Shown: positions 23,164 through 34,395 of the stretch, piece by piece | Numbering within the stretch: position 1 is the first letter of the stretch | Layout of the letters: the number at the start of each line of letters is the position of its first letter | DNA from: Cryptomeria japonica | Taxonomy: Eukaryota; Streptophyta; Pinopsida; Cupressales; Cupressaceae | Reading direction: 5' to 3' | Length of the DNA stretch: 64,000 bases | Assembly (NCBI RefSeq): GCF_030272615.1 | Contig: NC_081405.1 | Coordinates: 25,872,272-25,936,271, forward strand | Program-made: the position numbers and the translations under genes | The notes under the pieces: generated by a model | Database searches by the model: none | The model's input: only the letters and a program-made list of their open reading frames with translations | What the model was told of the DNA's origin: nothing

Positions 23164-24827
23164 AGCGGTCATATGAATACTACGTGCATATGCAAGCTAA
23201 AGTACAGAAAGTAAACATTATTTGAAAAAGGATATATCCATAAGTCTGTCGAACGAAGCCCCCAGTGCTATCTGCAGTACACAGTTAGGAACCGCACCCT
23301 ACAAACACACGTTAGATCACAAAATCACCTAATGCTTACTAAGGAAGGTGATGAAAATTCGAGGGTAGCTATATGCCCCCCCCTGTTTCGGCTTGCTAAT
23401 TTTAGTGAGTTGAAACAAGGTATCATGTTTACCACTTCGAATTGTTAAAGAATATTGATGACAAATGCTCACAAGAAGATTTGATATGAGATCAAAAACT
23501 AATGGAGAATCATTTGGTAAGAAAGAGGACTAAATCTCAATTCCAACACAACAAAGAGTGTGAGGATTTGAGAGTTCTCTAACACAAGATGAAGGATGTA
23601 AATGGAAACAAAATGCAAAGAGAAGAAAAGAAAGGAAAAAAGCATGAATACACACATTGGTGATCCATGAGAAGAATAGTGAGAGAGAAAAACATGGACT
23701 TCTCACCCCTAGATCTTGTCTAGGTGATCCATGGGAAAAAGGACATGGAAAACTAGCCCCTAGAGTTTGTCTAGGTGATCCATGTAAGGGAGGAGAGTGA
23801 GAAAGTCTAGCCTTATGCCGCTAGTTCCACTCAACCTCGTGCATGTGTGTGTAAGTGAGGTTAGAAGCACCTCATAGGAGTCTATGCCCAAGTATGATAC
23901 AACCTGTATATGTATAGTACAAAAGCGTGACATCTTGCTCTAAGAGTCTATGCTCTGGTTCCGAGAATAATCACCTTGCATAAAAGAAAAAATGGAGACA
24001 TCTCTCTCTAAGAGTCTGTGCTTTGGTTCTGAGAATGACCCATTGCTCAAAAAGTGTAATGTTTATGTCATAAGAAAATTAGAAAAAGGATACCTACCTT
24101 CATCACAAAAGAAGATACCCCAAAAATGCAACAATGTCATAGATCCAAGCAAGAGAGTTTTGCACTCTTTAAGCAAGGATAAGATAGTTGAAAAGGGATA
24201 TCTTGTAGTATGTGTAAAGGAGATCCTTAGAGGAGAAGAGACCTTTGTACAAAAGACACCTATCCCAAAGAGGAATTGTCTTAGACAAATATAACATCTT
24301 CTAGAATAAGACAAAGAAGAGAATAAGAATGCAATACTTCCTTCTTTTGCAAGGTGAAAGTGATTCTTAATGAAGGATGACGCTCTTTTTAACCCAATCG
24401 AGAGAGTGAATTCATTATGGATGTAGTTTACCAAGTGCAAAAGAGGTTGTAGTCAAGAACTTACACCTCTTGTAAGAGAGAATCCTTGAACCAACAACAA
24501 CAAATGTATACAAGGAATAACATCAAATAATAAAGTTCACACCATCCACGGAATAGGAAAAAGTGGATCCTTAGATAAAAATAAGGAAAGATCATTGCCT
24601 AAATGAGAAGGACTTACACAATCTTCTAGGGAGAGATTTGGACATAAGCAAAATAAGAGATGTATGAAATCACTCTTGTCCCCATAGGAACAAGAAAATT
24701 AGGCTATTATGTTGCTTCAAAAAATATATGATTGCACTTGAAATTGTACCATCATGAATGATAATGAGCCCCCAGTAAATGAGCTACCAATGTCACATAA
24801 TGATGAGCAACATAATAGCCATTAATG
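23164..24827 (-). other. Non-coding 3' region of element F
   Basis: About 1.66 kb between the ORF stop and the polypurine tract. Short local repeats of 'tctaggtgatccatg' occur at about 23705-23790, and 'ctaagagtctgtgct'-type words near 23940-24025. No protein motif is seen. Confidence 0.5.
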
Positions 24828-27800
24828 TTATTTAAAGACATGATAGATTGAATGAGGTATTTGAATATGACATGATAAATGCTCAACTATAAGTGAGATC
24901 AAAAACATGTATAAAGTGATAAAAATTGAAGAAGAAAAGTCACAAGAAATCTTAGAAGAGGGATGAGTGTAATTTATTAGAGCCTTATCCCTGGGGAAAA
25001 GGACTTTATGATGAATAGGAGATAAAGATTCATAAGTGGATTTAGAAATTTGAGGGGAGTCATAAAGGGATTTGATCATCGCCAAGATTTCCTTATGAGG
25101 GGAATGAGAGTTGATAGAAGTAGAAGATGATTTAGTTGAAGTGAGATCATCATCAGTACTAAATATAGCATTCACATTGAGAGATGGTCTTTTAGATGCT
25201 TTGGTAAGTTTGCAGGGATTATAGCCGAGTCCAAAGGCATAATTGTGAAAATTAGTCTCTAGAGGAACTTTTATCCCTTGTTCATGAGCGCCACAACCAT
25301 TTCCATGATACCCATGTTTAGCAAAAATGCGAAAACCACGACCATAACGATCAGCCATTTCAGGAAGAGAAGGTGGTTTTTCATAAGACAAAGAATCAAA
25401 CTCTTTAGAATTAGAGGTGTGAGGAGAAGAAGTTTGAGAAGCAGCCACAAAATTATTGTTCATAAGCTCAGGTAAGACAGATTGATCTCTAGTTTCTTCC
25501 TTCTTTTTAACTTTAAGCTCTCTAGGAGGAACCCTATACTCACCTACAAAGGTGGGATTAAAGTCAAGAGATCCCCAATCGTCTTCTGTGAGAACCTTCT
25601 CAGGATCAAAATCCTTTTCATATGTAGACTCAAGTCGAGAAGGATCTTCTTCAGGAGCTTCAGACTCATCCAAATAATTTTGATTATCAGAGGGTGATGA
25701 TTCATCCATAGGTATTTTGTTTAAAGAGTCATCACTAGAAGAGGAAGGTTTAGAAGAACTCCCTTTGGAAGTAGATGTTTGTAAACAAGACTGAAGATTA
25801 GTATCACCTATCAAGGTATATGTCTTATTGTTATAAATGAATTTAACTTGTCTATGCAATGTAGAGGGGACAACTTGCATACTATGAATCCAAGGTCTTC
25901 CTACTAACAAGTTGTATGTTAGATTTCTCGACATAACATGGATAGGAGTAGGCAAAGTAACAGGTCCCAGTGTGATGGGTAAGGTGATAATACCTAATGA
26001 AGATTTAGCCACATTATCAAAGCCTCGAATGGGATGAGAGTCAGGCTCAATAAGGGATGTATCCACATTCATCTTATGCAATAGATTAATGCTACATACA
26101 TTAAGGCCAGAGCCATTATCTACTAGTGTTCGTCTTATAGCAGTGTCATTTATGATAACCACAATCATCAAGGGATCATATTGTTGTTGAATTTCACTAG
26201 TAGGCAACTCATCTTGGGTAAACACAATTTGAGCTTTAGGATTCATCACAGAGTTAACTAAAGATGCTATATTACTAGATGTATTCGATGGAGGAACATT
26301 CAAATCTTTCAAGGCATCTTGTAACATTCCATGATGAGCGGAAGAAGTTTGGATCAAATCCCAAAGGGATATCTTAGCAGGGGTAGCTTTAAGTTGTTCT
26401 ATGAGATCATATTCCTTACCAAGAACTTGTGAAATACGTGGAGCTTGTGGAAGAATTGGTTGAGAAGGAGGAAGTGAAGTTGGGATAACTGGAGGAGTAT
26501 TAGGTTGCCTATTGTTTCTTGTGTTATAGGTATGGGCAACTGCATGATAACTCTCTCTAGTCAGTTGCTTAGCATACTCATAAGGGCTCTTAGTAGAATA
26601 ACCTCCTTGCACAGTAATAATAGGTTTCTTAGGCGTGCAAAAAGAATCATTAGCATAACCACCTTGAACCACTAAGATAGGCTTATTTAAAGGTTGAGAA
26701 TTTTGAGAAGGACGAGAACCTTGGACAGTGAAGAGAGGTTTGTTAGGTGTCTCATTCACATGTATCAAATTGATTGACGATGGTTTAGAGGAATGAACAA
26801 AAGTGTTGGAAGAATTATTGATAGTCTTCTCTTGCACTAAAATCTTATCATGGATTAAATCAATTTTAGGAGAGAGACAAGGGATAGGCATTGATGTTCT
26901 AGTAGGAAGAGTAATACTAGGAAAAGTCATATCATCCTTTATCATCAAAGGATCTACATGGGGAATAAACTTTATAGGAGAAGGATCAACATTACACTCT
27001 AAAGTATCACTTTTGAGAGGGAGATCTTTGAAAGAGATGTTAACCATCTTGGTTTGAACTAAGGTATCCTTATGAGTAGAACCAAGTTGAGGAGAGGGAG
27101 ATGCTTTATTTTTAGAGGGAGAATAATTGAGATTCAAGGAAGGAGAGAAACTATCAAGGGAGTTTCCAATCTTGATTTCATCCCCTTTGGCTAGGGGTAG
27201 AGAATAATCTATACCTTCATCTAATGGTTCATCCCAAATAGTGAAGTTGTTGAAAGGAATGTTTGAAGTATTGTCAATTTCAGGAGAGGAGATAACATTG
27301 TTTATTAATTCCTCATCCTTAGGAGGGAGAGCATCAATAGATGTGTTAAACTCAATAGATGTGTTAAACTCATCCTCTTTCCTCAAAATATGTTCAATAT
27401 GGTCTTTAGGGGAGAGAGAATTAAGGAAATTGCTTATTATTTCATCTTCTTTCTCTAAGGGATGCTTATGGGTAAGACAAACTTTAGGAGAAGGGTAAGC
27501 ATTTATCATTAATTCATCATCTCTAGTGGGAATTTTGTTGGAAAAGGAAATACCATCACTAGGAAATGTAGGGATCATGTCATCTTCTTGCACAAAAGGA
27601 TCCTCATGAAGGGAGTGTTTTTTAGGAGGAACATGAACAAACTTCTCCAAAAATTCATGCTTAGGAAGGAGATCTTTGAAAGAAGTGTTCATAACCTCTT
27701 GTTGCACTAACATGCCCCCATTGGAAGGACCACCTTTAGGAGAAAATAAGTCAATGTCCATCAATACCTTTTCACTTAGAGAGGCATCATGTAGGGAAGG

Positions 27801-28061
27801 TGAAGTAACATTAAGAAAGGTGTTTATGATATCATTCTCTTCCTCTAGGATAGCTAAATAGGAAGGGCACATTTTAGGAGAGTTGTCAAGATCACTCTTA
27901 AAGTCTTCATCCTTAGAGCATGGGAGAGTCTCAAAGGGATTGGTAGCAACTCTTTTAGACACTAAAATGTTGTTATAGATGGGGGGAGGTTCTTTAGGAG
28001 AAGGAAAAATTGAAACAAGGGAAGCTAACCCATTATCACATCTATGAAATGAATGCATCAT
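24828..28061 (-). CDS. Element F ORF: repeat-rich protein with retropepsin-like and G-patch-like parts
   Basis: 1,077 codons without a stop, starting MMHSFHRCDNGLASLVSIF. Codons 1-500 are loose repeats of the pattern SPK..L.H...LVQEDE.I..F, followed by three KP(I/L).(T/V)VQG units. Around codon 646 is LVDNGSGLNVCSINLL, with D-N-G in place of D-S/T-G, as in Tat-like gypsy proteases, then LLVGRPWIHSMQVVPSTLHR. Codons about 893-925 (FRIFAKHGYHGNGCGAHEQG) resemble a G-patch. No capsid, knuckle or RT is seen. Being open in a decayed setting, it may be recent or have been under constraint. It lies about 220 bases from the point where G interrupts the leader. Confidence 0.8.
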   Translation of the reverse strand: MMHSFHRCDNGLASLVSIFPSPKEPPPIYNNILVSKRVATNPFETLPCSKDEDFKSDLDNSPKMCPSYLAILEEENDIINTFLNVTSPSLHDASLSEKVLMDIDLFSPKGGPSNGGMLVQQEVMNTSFKDLLPKHEFLEKFVHVPPKKHSLHEDPFVQEDDMIPTFPSDGISFSNKIPTRDDELMINAYPSPKVCLTHKHPLEKEDEIISNFLNSLSPKDHIEHILRKEDEFNTSIEFNTSIDALPPKDEELINNVISSPEIDNTSNIPFNNFTIWDEPLDEGIDYSLPLAKGDEIKIGNSLDSFSPSLNLNYSPSKNKASPSPQLGSTHKDTLVQTKMVNISFKDLPLKSDTLECNVDPSPIKFIPHVDPLMIKDDMTFPSITLPTRTSMPIPCLSPKIDLIHDKILVQEKTINNSSNTFVHSSKPSSINLIHVNETPNKPLFTVQGSRPSQNSQPLNKPILVVQGGYANDSFCTPKKPIITVQGGYSTKSPYEYAKQLTRESYHAVAHTYNTRNNRQPNTPPVIPTSLPPSQPILPQAPRISQVLGKEYDLIEQLKATPAKISLWDLIQTSSAHHGMLQDALKDLNVPPSNTSSNIASLVNSVMNPKAQIVFTQDELPTSEIQQQYDPLMIVVIINDTAIRRTLVDNGSGLNVCSINLLHKMNVDTSLIEPDSHPIRGFDNVAKSSLGIITLPITLGPVTLPTPIHVMSRNLTYNLLVGRPWIHSMQVVPSTLHRQVKFIYNNKTYTLIGDTNLQSCLQTSTSKGSSSKPSSSSDDSLNKIPMDESSPSDNQNYLDESEAPEEDPSRLESTYEKDFDPEKVLTEDDWGSLDFNPTFVGEYRVPPRELKVKKKEETRDQSVLPELMNNNFVAASQTSSPHTSNSKEFDSLSYEKPPSLPEMADRYGRGFRIFAKHGYHGNGCGAHEQGIKVPLETNFHNYAFGLGYNPCKLTKASKRPSLNVNAIFSTDDDLTSTKSSSTSINSHSPHKEILAMIKSLYDSPQISKSTYESLSPIHHKVLFPRDKALINYTHPSSKISCDFSSSIFITLYMFLISLIVEHLSCHIQIPHSIYHVFK

Positions 28062-28280
28062 GACAACAATTTTCCTCTTTCAAATGATAACACATGCAAA
28101 ATAGAAGGAAATGTTTAATTTTAACCAATGCAAGCACTTAGAATGTAGATTTAGAAAATGAAATTTATGATTCAAATGAGTTCCTAAATCAGATTTGAAA
28201 TTATTGATCCAAATTAAGCAATCCACAAGCTCAACAAAATTAGGGTTTTAGCAAAAATTTCCTCTAAATTTTGAATCTTG

Positions 28281-29174
28281 TGTAAGGAAGTTAAGTAGCG
28301 GAAACAACTTCCTACACTAACCTTGAGAGGAGGGTAATGCAAAAATTTTTCAGATAATTACAATAGTTACAGAAAATAGAAATAGATATAATAGCAATCA
28401 TACCACAACACAATGATTTACGTGGGGAAAACCCTTTCAGGAGAAAAACCCCACCCTCCAAAAGCAGCTCAATATTTTATTCAGCAATCAAAAACAGATT
28501 ACAACATACTTGCAGAGCAAGCTCTTCGCAGGAGTACCACTAATTAGAGATTCAGAGGCAACTCAATAGCCATAAGACTCTTACACACAACCTCTATCTC
28601 ACACACCTCATAAATAGGAGATACAATACAGGAAACCGTCAAATGGTATTACAAAACCATGGGCTAAAACCACCCAATAAAGTGTAGCCGACCTTATCTC
28701 CCTTCTAGATGCCCTATGACATGTTAAAGCACACATCAACACGTGTCACTCCCTTTTACAGCTCATTTATGTATCCGATACAAATTATTTTTCCTATTTC
28801 AAGAGTACAAACTTCCGGAAGCCATAACTTGAGAACCAGGTGTTCGATTGACGAACCGTTTGAAGCGTCGAAAAGCTCGCGAAGCGCTCTATCACCTCGT
28901 AGCCTGCTTCACCGGTTACGACCACTTTTCAGGGCATTTCGGAGCCTCTAAAGTCCCCAAAATTAAGTTTAAATTTTTTATTGCACCCCTCCAAGACGAA
29001 AACATTAATATCTTCAAAACTAGCTGTGACCTTGCGACGCAACTTTACTGGAATGCTTATCTAACCAACCAGAAGCTTTAGGGAGAGTTTCGCATCATTT
29101 CGTGCTCAAATGGAAACTTACTATAAATAGTAACCTCACATAAATGCAAGGTTGAGACACCATTTTTCCCAACA
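28281..29174 (-). mobile_element. Element G 3' LTR (894 bp, minus strand)
   Basis: Same length and ends as the other LTR. A TATA-like 'ctatttatgagg' is near 28607-28618. Differences from the 5' LTR are mostly transitions. Confidence 0.93.
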
Positions 29175-29186
29175 AATCTCCCACTT
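29175..29186 (-). other. Polypurine tract of element G
   Basis: The minus strand reads 'aagtgggagatt' next to the 3' LTR, the same tract as in element C. Confidence 0.85.
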
Positions 29187-29230
29187 GTCGAACACCTTGC
29201 AAGAGCGGAAGGGAATGTCAACACAATGAA

Positions 29231-32200
29231 TCAATTGCTAGGGGCCATAAGGCCCATAGACTCTGAACACCATCTGAACTTCTCTGTGCTCACAGCCTTA
29301 GTTAAAGCATCTGCAACATTCATCAAAGTGTCCACCTTAACTAGCTTCACCCTACCATCTTCGACCATATCTCTAACAAAATGATACTGAACATCAATAT
29401 GTTTGGTCCGGGCATGAAATGTCGGGTTCTTAGCTAGGCTAATTGCACTCTGACTGTCACAGTAAACTGTCATTGTACCTTGTTTTATTCCAATATCCGA
29501 ACACAGTCTCTTAAGCCAAATGGCCTCTTTACAAGCATGAGTAGCTGCTATATACTCTGCTTTAGTAGTGGATAGAGCAACCACAGCCTGTCCCTTACTC
29601 ATCCAACTAATTTCACCACCAAACAAAGTAAACACATAAGCACTGGTGGATCTTCTGCTATCAATATCACCTGCCCAATCTGAATCCACATAACCATGGA
29701 TATCAAGGGAAGTCATGTCTCCAACTGAATTACCATGATAACACAAAGAATACTCTGAAGTACCCTTCAAATATCTGAAGACTCTTTTGACTGCATCCCA
29801 ATGAACTCTACCAGGATTAGACATATATCTAGAAAGTACTCCCACTGCTTGGGCAATGTCTAGTCTAGTATAGACCATAGCATACATCAATCTTCCAACT
29901 GCACTCTGGTAAGGCACTCTGCTCATGTCTTCCATCTCCAATGGGGATGTAGGACAATCTGAGATAGATAGTTTCATTCCAGCTGTAAAAGGAACACTCA
30001 ATGGTCTACAATTCTGCATGTTGAACCTCTGTAACACTGAATTCACATACTTACTCTGGCCTAGCCATAGCTTTCTGTTCACCCTATCTCTTCTAATTTC
30101 CATCCCAAGAATGTGCTTTGCTGCACCAAGATCTTTCATTTCAAATTTAGCAGCAAGCTGAGACTTCAGTTCTGAAATCATACCTTTCCCTTTACCAATG
30201 AATAACATATCATCAACATACAATGCAATGAATAAGAAATGATCACCATAAGATTTATAATAAACACAGTGATCTGATTTAGAACATTCAAATCCCAAAC
30301 TCAACACATATGTATCAAATTTCTGGTACCACATCCTAGGACTTTGTTTGAGGCCATACAAAGATTTCTTCAATTTACAGACCAAATTACTTTTGCCTTT
30401 CACCACATAGTGCTCCGGCTGTGTCATATAAATATCTTCCTCCAAATCACCATGAAGGAAAGCAGTTTTCACATCCATTTGCTCAACCTCTAAATCATAA
30501 GCAGTAGCAATAGAAAGCAAAAATCTAATGGATGTCATTTTTGCAACAGGAGAAAATATCTCATCGTAATCAACACCCTCAACCTGAGAGTAGCCTTTTG
30601 CAGCCAACCTTGCTTTATACTTCTCAATGCTTCCATCTGAACCAATCTTTTTCTTGAACACCCATTTACAACCAACAGGTTTTTGTCCTTCAGACAATGG
30701 TACAAGATCCCATGTATCATTCTTTTTCAAAGCTGTCATTTCTTCCTCCATAGCACTCTTCCAGGATTCTACGTCATTCATACCTAATGCCTCTTCTATA
30801 GATTTCGGTTCATCCACACTAGTATTCAAAGCAAAAATACATCTCCAATCATTAGGTGAATACCTTTCAGGTGGTTGTCTATGTCTTGTAGACCTTCGAA
30901 CAAGCTGAGTTGGAGGTTCTTCCTCCTCTTCTGAAGATTCAGAGCTAGATGAGCTCTCCTCAAATTCTTGCCTATCTAGGGGTCTCGATTCAACTCTTTC
31001 AGGTGTAGAAGGAAGTTGAATCACATCTTCTTTTTTAGTCTGTTCTGACTGCAATGTAACAGAAGGAGACTTAATTTCTCTAAAAATAACACTTCTACTA
31101 TGAATTACCTTTTGTGCAACAGGGTCCCAAAGCTTGTATCCTTTCACACCATAACTATACCTGATGAAGATACATTTCGCAGCCTTGTTCTCCAACTTTG
31201 TTCGCTTCTCCTTTGGCACATGTGCATATGCCTCACAACCAAAAACTCTAAGATGTCTCAATGAAGGCTTGTGACCTGACCATGCTTCTATAGGCATTTT
31301 ATCAACAAGAGCTGATGTAGGAGACCTGTTAATCAGGTAGCAAGCAGTGGCAACAGCTTCAGCCCAAAACTTTTGTTCGAGACCAGCACCACTCAACATA
31401 CTCCTAGCCTTCTCCATCAGTGTCCTATTCATTATTTCTACAACTCCATTCTGCTATGGAGAATATGGAGTTGTCTTCTGCCTGTTAATTCCACAGTCTT
31501 TACAGAATCTATCAAAATCATTAGAGCAAAACTCACTGCCATTATCAGTTCTCAAACATTTTATTTTCTTTCCAGTCTGCAACTCAACCATTGCTTTAAA
31601 TTCTTTAAAACAACTAAAAACTTCAGATTTACTCTTTAGAAAATAAACCCATGTCCTTCTACTAAAATCATCAATAAATGAAACATAATATGTGGATTTT
31701 CCAATCGAAAAGACATCTACTGGACCAAACACATCAGAATGGATAAGATCCAAAACACCACAAGTTTTATGAGAACTCGAGTAAAACTGAACGCGGTTTT
31801 GTTTTCCATAAATGCAATGCTCACAGAAATCAAAGTCAAGATTACAATCATTCAAACCTTCAACAAGTTTTTTATTTTTCAAGGTCCTTAGACCCTTTTC
31901 TCCAATGTGGCCAAGTCTCTGGTGCCATAACATAGTCTTCTCTACAGGTAACTTTGCTTCGGACGAAAGAGCACCCTTAGGTACCCAAAAACCATTTCCA
32001 TCTGCTGAAGGTGAAACCTTCAAATCTTCCAGTGAAGTATCTGCAGATTTACTTTTTACAGAAGTGCTATTACACTCAACAGTGTATGCTTCAAGCTTAT
32101 ACAAAGTGCCAAACCTGACACCTCTAGCAACTACCATAGCACCCTTAATCATCTTACATCCTACTTCAGAAAAAACTACCTACACACCCGCATCTATCAG

Positions 32201-33277
32201 TTTTCTCACAGATAACAAGTTTCATTTTAATCCAGGGATATGCAACACACCATTAATCCTTTTTATTCTACCATCAGAAAACTTGATTCTAACTTTACCT
32301 CGACCAATAATGTCTAGATGTGAATCATCACCCAAGTACACCTTACCTCCATTAAATCCTTCATATTCAGAAAACCAATCTCTATTGGAAGTCATATGAA
32401 AAGATGCACCTGAGTCAATTAGCCAGGCATCATTACCTGCATGAGTCACCAAAGCCGCAATAAATGCATCACCATCTTCCTTGTCGGACTCAGAATCAGA
32501 ATCGAACTTTTTCTTTTTCTTCTTCTTCTTTACTTCTTTGCAGTCCTTACAGATGTGACCCAGTTTACCGCAGTTCCAGCAAATGACTTTGGACTTTCCA
32601 GGAGATTTCGATCTCCCTTTGGATTTGGACTTGTCGCGCTTCTCATTCTTCTTGCCTTTCTCCTTAGGTCTTCCATAAATGGTTAGGGCTTCCTTTGAAC
32701 TTATGGATACCTTCCTTCGCATCTCTTCACCGAGTAGGGCACCCACCACGTCTTCAGATTTCAAAATAATAGAAGTACTACCGATAGCCATAACAAGAGA
32801 ATCCCACGAATCAGGCAAAGAACAAAGCAAGATCTGACATTTCTCCTCCTCGTCCATCTTAACACCGATGGATACTAATTGAGCCACCAACATATTGAAT
32901 GCTTCCAGGTGGTCTGCAATTCGTCCACCCTCTTCCATCTTCAAGGAATACAATTTCTTTCTTAAGAAAATTTGATTTAATAAAGATTTCGCTTGATACA
33001 TCTCACCAAGCTTAGTCCATAGCTTCTTTGCAGAGTTCTCTTCATGGACATTGATTAGAACAGAGTCTGCCAGGCACAGTCTGATTAGACCCTTGGCTTT
33101 TTGGTCCATAACATCATACTGAGCTACCGCAGTAGGATCTGAGGGCCTTTGGACATTCGCATCAACAGCATCCCAAAGATCTCGATCTATTAGCAGATCT
33201 TCCATCTTCAGCTTCCACATCTCAAAATTACTTCCATTAAATTTCTCTGCCTCTATTCTCCCTGACGAACTCGCCAT
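29231..33277 (-). pseudogene. Element G gag-pol polyprotein with three premature stops
   Basis: One frame of about 1,349 codons from 33277 (MASSSGRIEAEKFNGSNFEM). In order: UBN2-type gag, knuckle CWNCGKLGHICKDC, Lys run, protease WLIDSGASFHMTSNRDW, integrase zinc part (WHQRLGHIGEKG, CEHCIYGK), integrase D-D-E (LIHSDVFGP, LRTDNGSEF, QNGVVEIMNRT), RT (VGCKWVFKKKIG, YVDDMLFIG) and RNase H (VDSDWAGDIDSRRST, CDSQSAISLAKNPTFHARTK). Stops are TGA at 32222-32224 and TAG at 32180-32182 and 31454-31456. Each is a C-to-T change from the codon expected in the family. All catalytic residues checked are present, and no frameshift is seen. Confidence 0.93.
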
Positions 33278-33387
33278 CTGAATATTCCTGCAACAAGATC
33301 AATAAGTGTCTTCTGCACAAGCTCCCACTCAAATCTGGATTAGTTCAAAAAACCCAACTGCCCACAATTGAAACCAAAGGTGATCAG

Positions 33388-33399
33388 GCTCTGATACCA
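33388..33399 (-). other. Primer binding site of element G
   Basis: The minus strand reads TGGTATCAGAGC next to the 5' LTR: the initiator-tRNA site of copia elements. Confidence 0.9.
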
Positions 33400-33401
33400 C
33401 T

Positions 33402-34295
33402 TGTAAGGAAGTTAAGTAGCGGAAACAACTTCCTACACTAACCTTGAGAGGATTGTAATGCAAAACTTTTTTAGATCATTACAATAGTTACAGAAAATAG
33501 AAATAGATATAATAGCAATCATACCACAACACAATGATTTACGTGGGGAAAACCCTTTCGGGAGAAAAACCCCACCCTCCAAAAGCAGCTCAATATTTTA
33601 TTCAGCAATCAAAAATAGATTACAACATACTTGCAGAGCAAGCTCTTCGCAGGAGTACCACTAATCAGAGATTCAGAGGCAATTCAATAGCCATAAGACT
33701 CTTACACACAACCTCTATCTCACACACCTCATAAATAGGAGATACAATACAAGAAACCGTCAAACGGTATTACAAAACCATGGGCTAAAACCACCCAATA
33801 AAGTGTAGCCGACCTTATCTCCCTTCTAGATGCCCTATAACATGTTAAAGCACACATCAACATGTGTCGCTCCCTTTTACAGCTCATTTATGTATCCGAT
33901 ACAAATTATTTTTCCTATTTCAAGAGTTCAAACTTCTGGAGGCCATAACTTGAGAACTGGGTGTTCGATTGACGAACTGTTTGAAGCGCCGGAAAGCTCG
34001 CGAAGCGCTCTATCACCTCGTAACCCGCTTTGCCGGTTACGGCCACTTTTTAGGTCATTTCGGAGCCTCTAAAGTCCCCAAAATTAAGTTTAAATATTTT
34101 ATTGCACCCCTCCAAGATGAAAACATTAATATCTTCAAAACTAGCTGTGACCTTGCGACGCAACTTTACCGGAATGCTTATCTAACCAACCAGAAGCTTT
34201 AGGGAGAGTTTCGCACCATTTCGTGCTCAAATGAAAACTTACTATAAATAGTAACTTCGCATAAATGCAAGGTTGAGACATCATTTTTCCCAACA
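33402..34295 (-). mobile_element. Element G 5' LTR (894 bp, minus strand)
   Basis: Read on the minus strand it runs TGTTGGGAAAAATGATG to ...aacttccttaca. A TATA-like 'ctatttatgagg' lies about 560 bases in (near 33730). About 41 differences to the other LTR were counted by eye. Confidence 0.93.
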
Positions 34296-34378
34296 TCTTG
34301 CAAGAAATTAAAACTTGTAAATAGCATAAACACTCAAATTTGAAAACATAAATCAGAATTAGAGAAGATTGGAGTTCA

Positions 34379-34392
34379 CGTCGGGTTCACCA
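34379..34392 (-). other. Primer binding site of element F
   Basis: The minus strand reads TGGTGAACCCGACG three bases after the LTR, identical to element E. Confidence 0.75.
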
Positions 34393-34395
34393 AAA

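Larger units (their letters stand above)
28281..34295 (-). mobile_element. Element G: nearly intact Ty1/copia retrotransposon
   Basis: It is 6,015 bp, with two 894-bp LTRs (33402-34295 and 28281-29174) and a perfect TSD tcttg (28276-28280 and 34296-34300). Primer site, single polyprotein frame and polypurine tract are all present. It is inserted in the leader of element F and is the innermost of five nested levels. The protein and the 'aagtgggagatt' tract suggest the Tork/TNT1 lineage. Confidence 0.95.

Noticed and set aside
28709-29081. Open stretches in the G LTR that recur at 33830-34202
   Set aside because: Same reason: paired LTR copies of G, on the strand opposite to the element, with no protein motif.
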